Source: an uncultured Dehalococcoidia bacterium (GTDB taxonomy: Bacteria > Chloroflexota > Dehalococcoidia > Tepidiformales > Tepidiformaceae). From it: a DNA stretch of 5,140 bases. The notes under the pieces are model-generated. The model was not told the origin of the DNA. It ran no database searches and saw only the letters and a list, made by a program, of their open reading frames with translations. How positions within the stretch are numbered: the first letter of the stretch is position 1; each line of letters starts with the position of its first letter. The DNA is taken from positions 1-5,140 of the forward strand of contig CALFYR010000136.1 of NCBI GenBank assembly GCA_937954195.1, read 5' to 3'. The position numbers and the translations under genes were made by a program. Positions 4,406-5,140 of the stretch are shown piece by piece.

Positions 4406-5140
4406 AAAGCACCCACGTGTCCTTGCTGCCGCCACCCTGGGACGAGTTCACGATGAACGAGCCTTCCTGGAGAGCCACCCGCGTCAGGCCGCCGGGCAAT
4501 ACCCACGGCTCTCGCCCATCGAAGATGACGAACGGGCGCAAGTCTACGCGCCTGGGCTGGTACGTCCCCTCGATGACGGTGGGGCAGGTGGAAAGCCGAA
4601 CCAGCGGCTGGGCGACGAAGCCTGCCGGGTCGCGTTCGATGGCGGCCCGGGTTGATTCGAGCACCCGTTCGTCGCTCGCGGGACCGATGACCACCCCGTA
4701 ACCCCCCGACGCGTTGGCCGGCTTCACCACGAGGTCTCGGAGGTGCGCGAGGACGTGCTGGCGATCCTTTTCATCGGTCGTGCGGTAGGTGGGGACATTC
4801 GGCAGGATGGGCTGCTCGCCGAGGTAGAACCGGATCATGTCCGGCACATAGGGGTAGATGGACTTGTCATCCGCAACGCCCGTGCCGATGCCGTTAATGA
4901 GGCACGTGCCGCCAGCGCGATAGACATCGAGCAGCCCGGGAACGCCAAGCGTTGAATCCGGGTTGAAATTCAGCGGGTCCAGGAACTCGTCATCGACGCG
5001 CCGGTAGATGGCGCCCACCTTGATGAGTCCGCGCGTGGTGCGCATCGCGATCCGGCCACCGTGGATGGCCAGGTCGCGCCCTTCGACCAGTTGGACGCCC
5101 ATCTGTTTGGCGAGGAAGGTGTGTTCGAAGTAAGCCGAGT
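4392..5140 (-). CDS. Circularly permuted ATP-grasp ligase, C-terminal part
   Basis: The frame is open to the window edge; 248 C-terminal residues are visible, about half of a usual member, so the start lies beyond 5140. Family marks in order are [10 protein letters not shown] and LVEGRDL near the edge, [38 protein letters not shown], the glycine-rich nucleotide-binding loop [39 protein letters not shown] and the end [17 protein letters not shown] block (here [15 protein letters not shown]). ATP-grasp enzymes join a carboxylate to an amine through an acyl phosphate; this branch is predicted to form amide or peptide bonds, with substrate unknown. Frame and motifs are intact with no disruption. 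It is the first of the three visible operon genes; its stop lies inside the start of the alpha-E gene. ATG 5102 is internal, because family similarity continues upstream of it. Confidence 0.95.
   Translation of the reverse strand, partial: SAYFEHTFLAKQMGVQLVEGRDLAIHGGRIAMRTTRGLIKVGAIYRRVDDEFLDPLNFNPDSTLGVPGLLDVYRAGGTCLINGIGTGVADDKSIYPYVPDMIRFYLGEQPILPNVPTYRTTDEKDRQHVLAHLRDLVVKPANASGGYGVVIGPASDERVLESTRAAIERDPAGFVAQPLVRLSTCPTVIEGTYQPRRVDLRPFVIFDGREPWVLPGGLTRVALQEGSFIVNSSQGGGSKDTWVLYGTS

Overview
The window is bacterial DNA that is mostly GC-rich: by hand count 85 of 120 bases (71%) are G or C in 4261-4380. The left edge is different, with 88 of 180 (49%) over lines 1-120 and 301-360. Long open frames on the strand opposite real genes, GC-biased third positions, a helical conserved protein and a three-gene ATP-grasp/alpha-E/transglutaminase operon fit a high-GC environmental bacterium. 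My best guess is Chloroflexota (Dehalococcoidia-like), with Actinomycetota as the alternative. This is an impression from protein style, not a demonstrated assignment.

Layout, left to right. (1) Bases 1-573 hold the 3' part of a plus-strand gene of unknown function with lower GC than its surroundings. It is followed by a perfect 8-bp GC hairpin (636-657) that may be a terminator. (2) Bases 574-873 contain no convincing gene. They hold that hairpin, a second long inverted repeat (678-722) and a minus-strand open stretch (687-860) that reads like a small membrane peptide but has no start codon. (3) A plus-strand cupin of the cysteine-dioxygenase-like type (874-1461) overlaps tail-to-tail by 13 bp with a minus-strand helical conserved protein of unknown function (1449-2222). 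(4) A 185-bp divergent spacer (2223-2407) is unusually rich in palindromes. It precedes a 70-residue zinc-ribbon protein (2408-2620) with a perfect Shine-Dalgarno sequence and an arginine-rich tail. (5) From the right edge leftward on the minus strand runs a tightly overlapping operon: circularly permuted ATP-grasp ligase (5' end outside the window), alpha-E protein, then transglutaminase-like protease. It ends only 5 bp from the stop of the zinc-ribbon gene.

The operon is the most notable biology here. These three families recur together in many bacteria and have been predicted from genome context to make and process an amide-linked peptide or small-molecule product, but to my knowledge the substrate is unknown. 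Overlapping starts and stops (14 and 11 bp) indicate translational coupling. The remaining genes show no clear functional link to it. I found no RNA genes, insertion sequences, CRISPR arrays or phage genes. The window looks like ordinary chromosome containing a known but biochemically obscure system, rather than a clearly new one.
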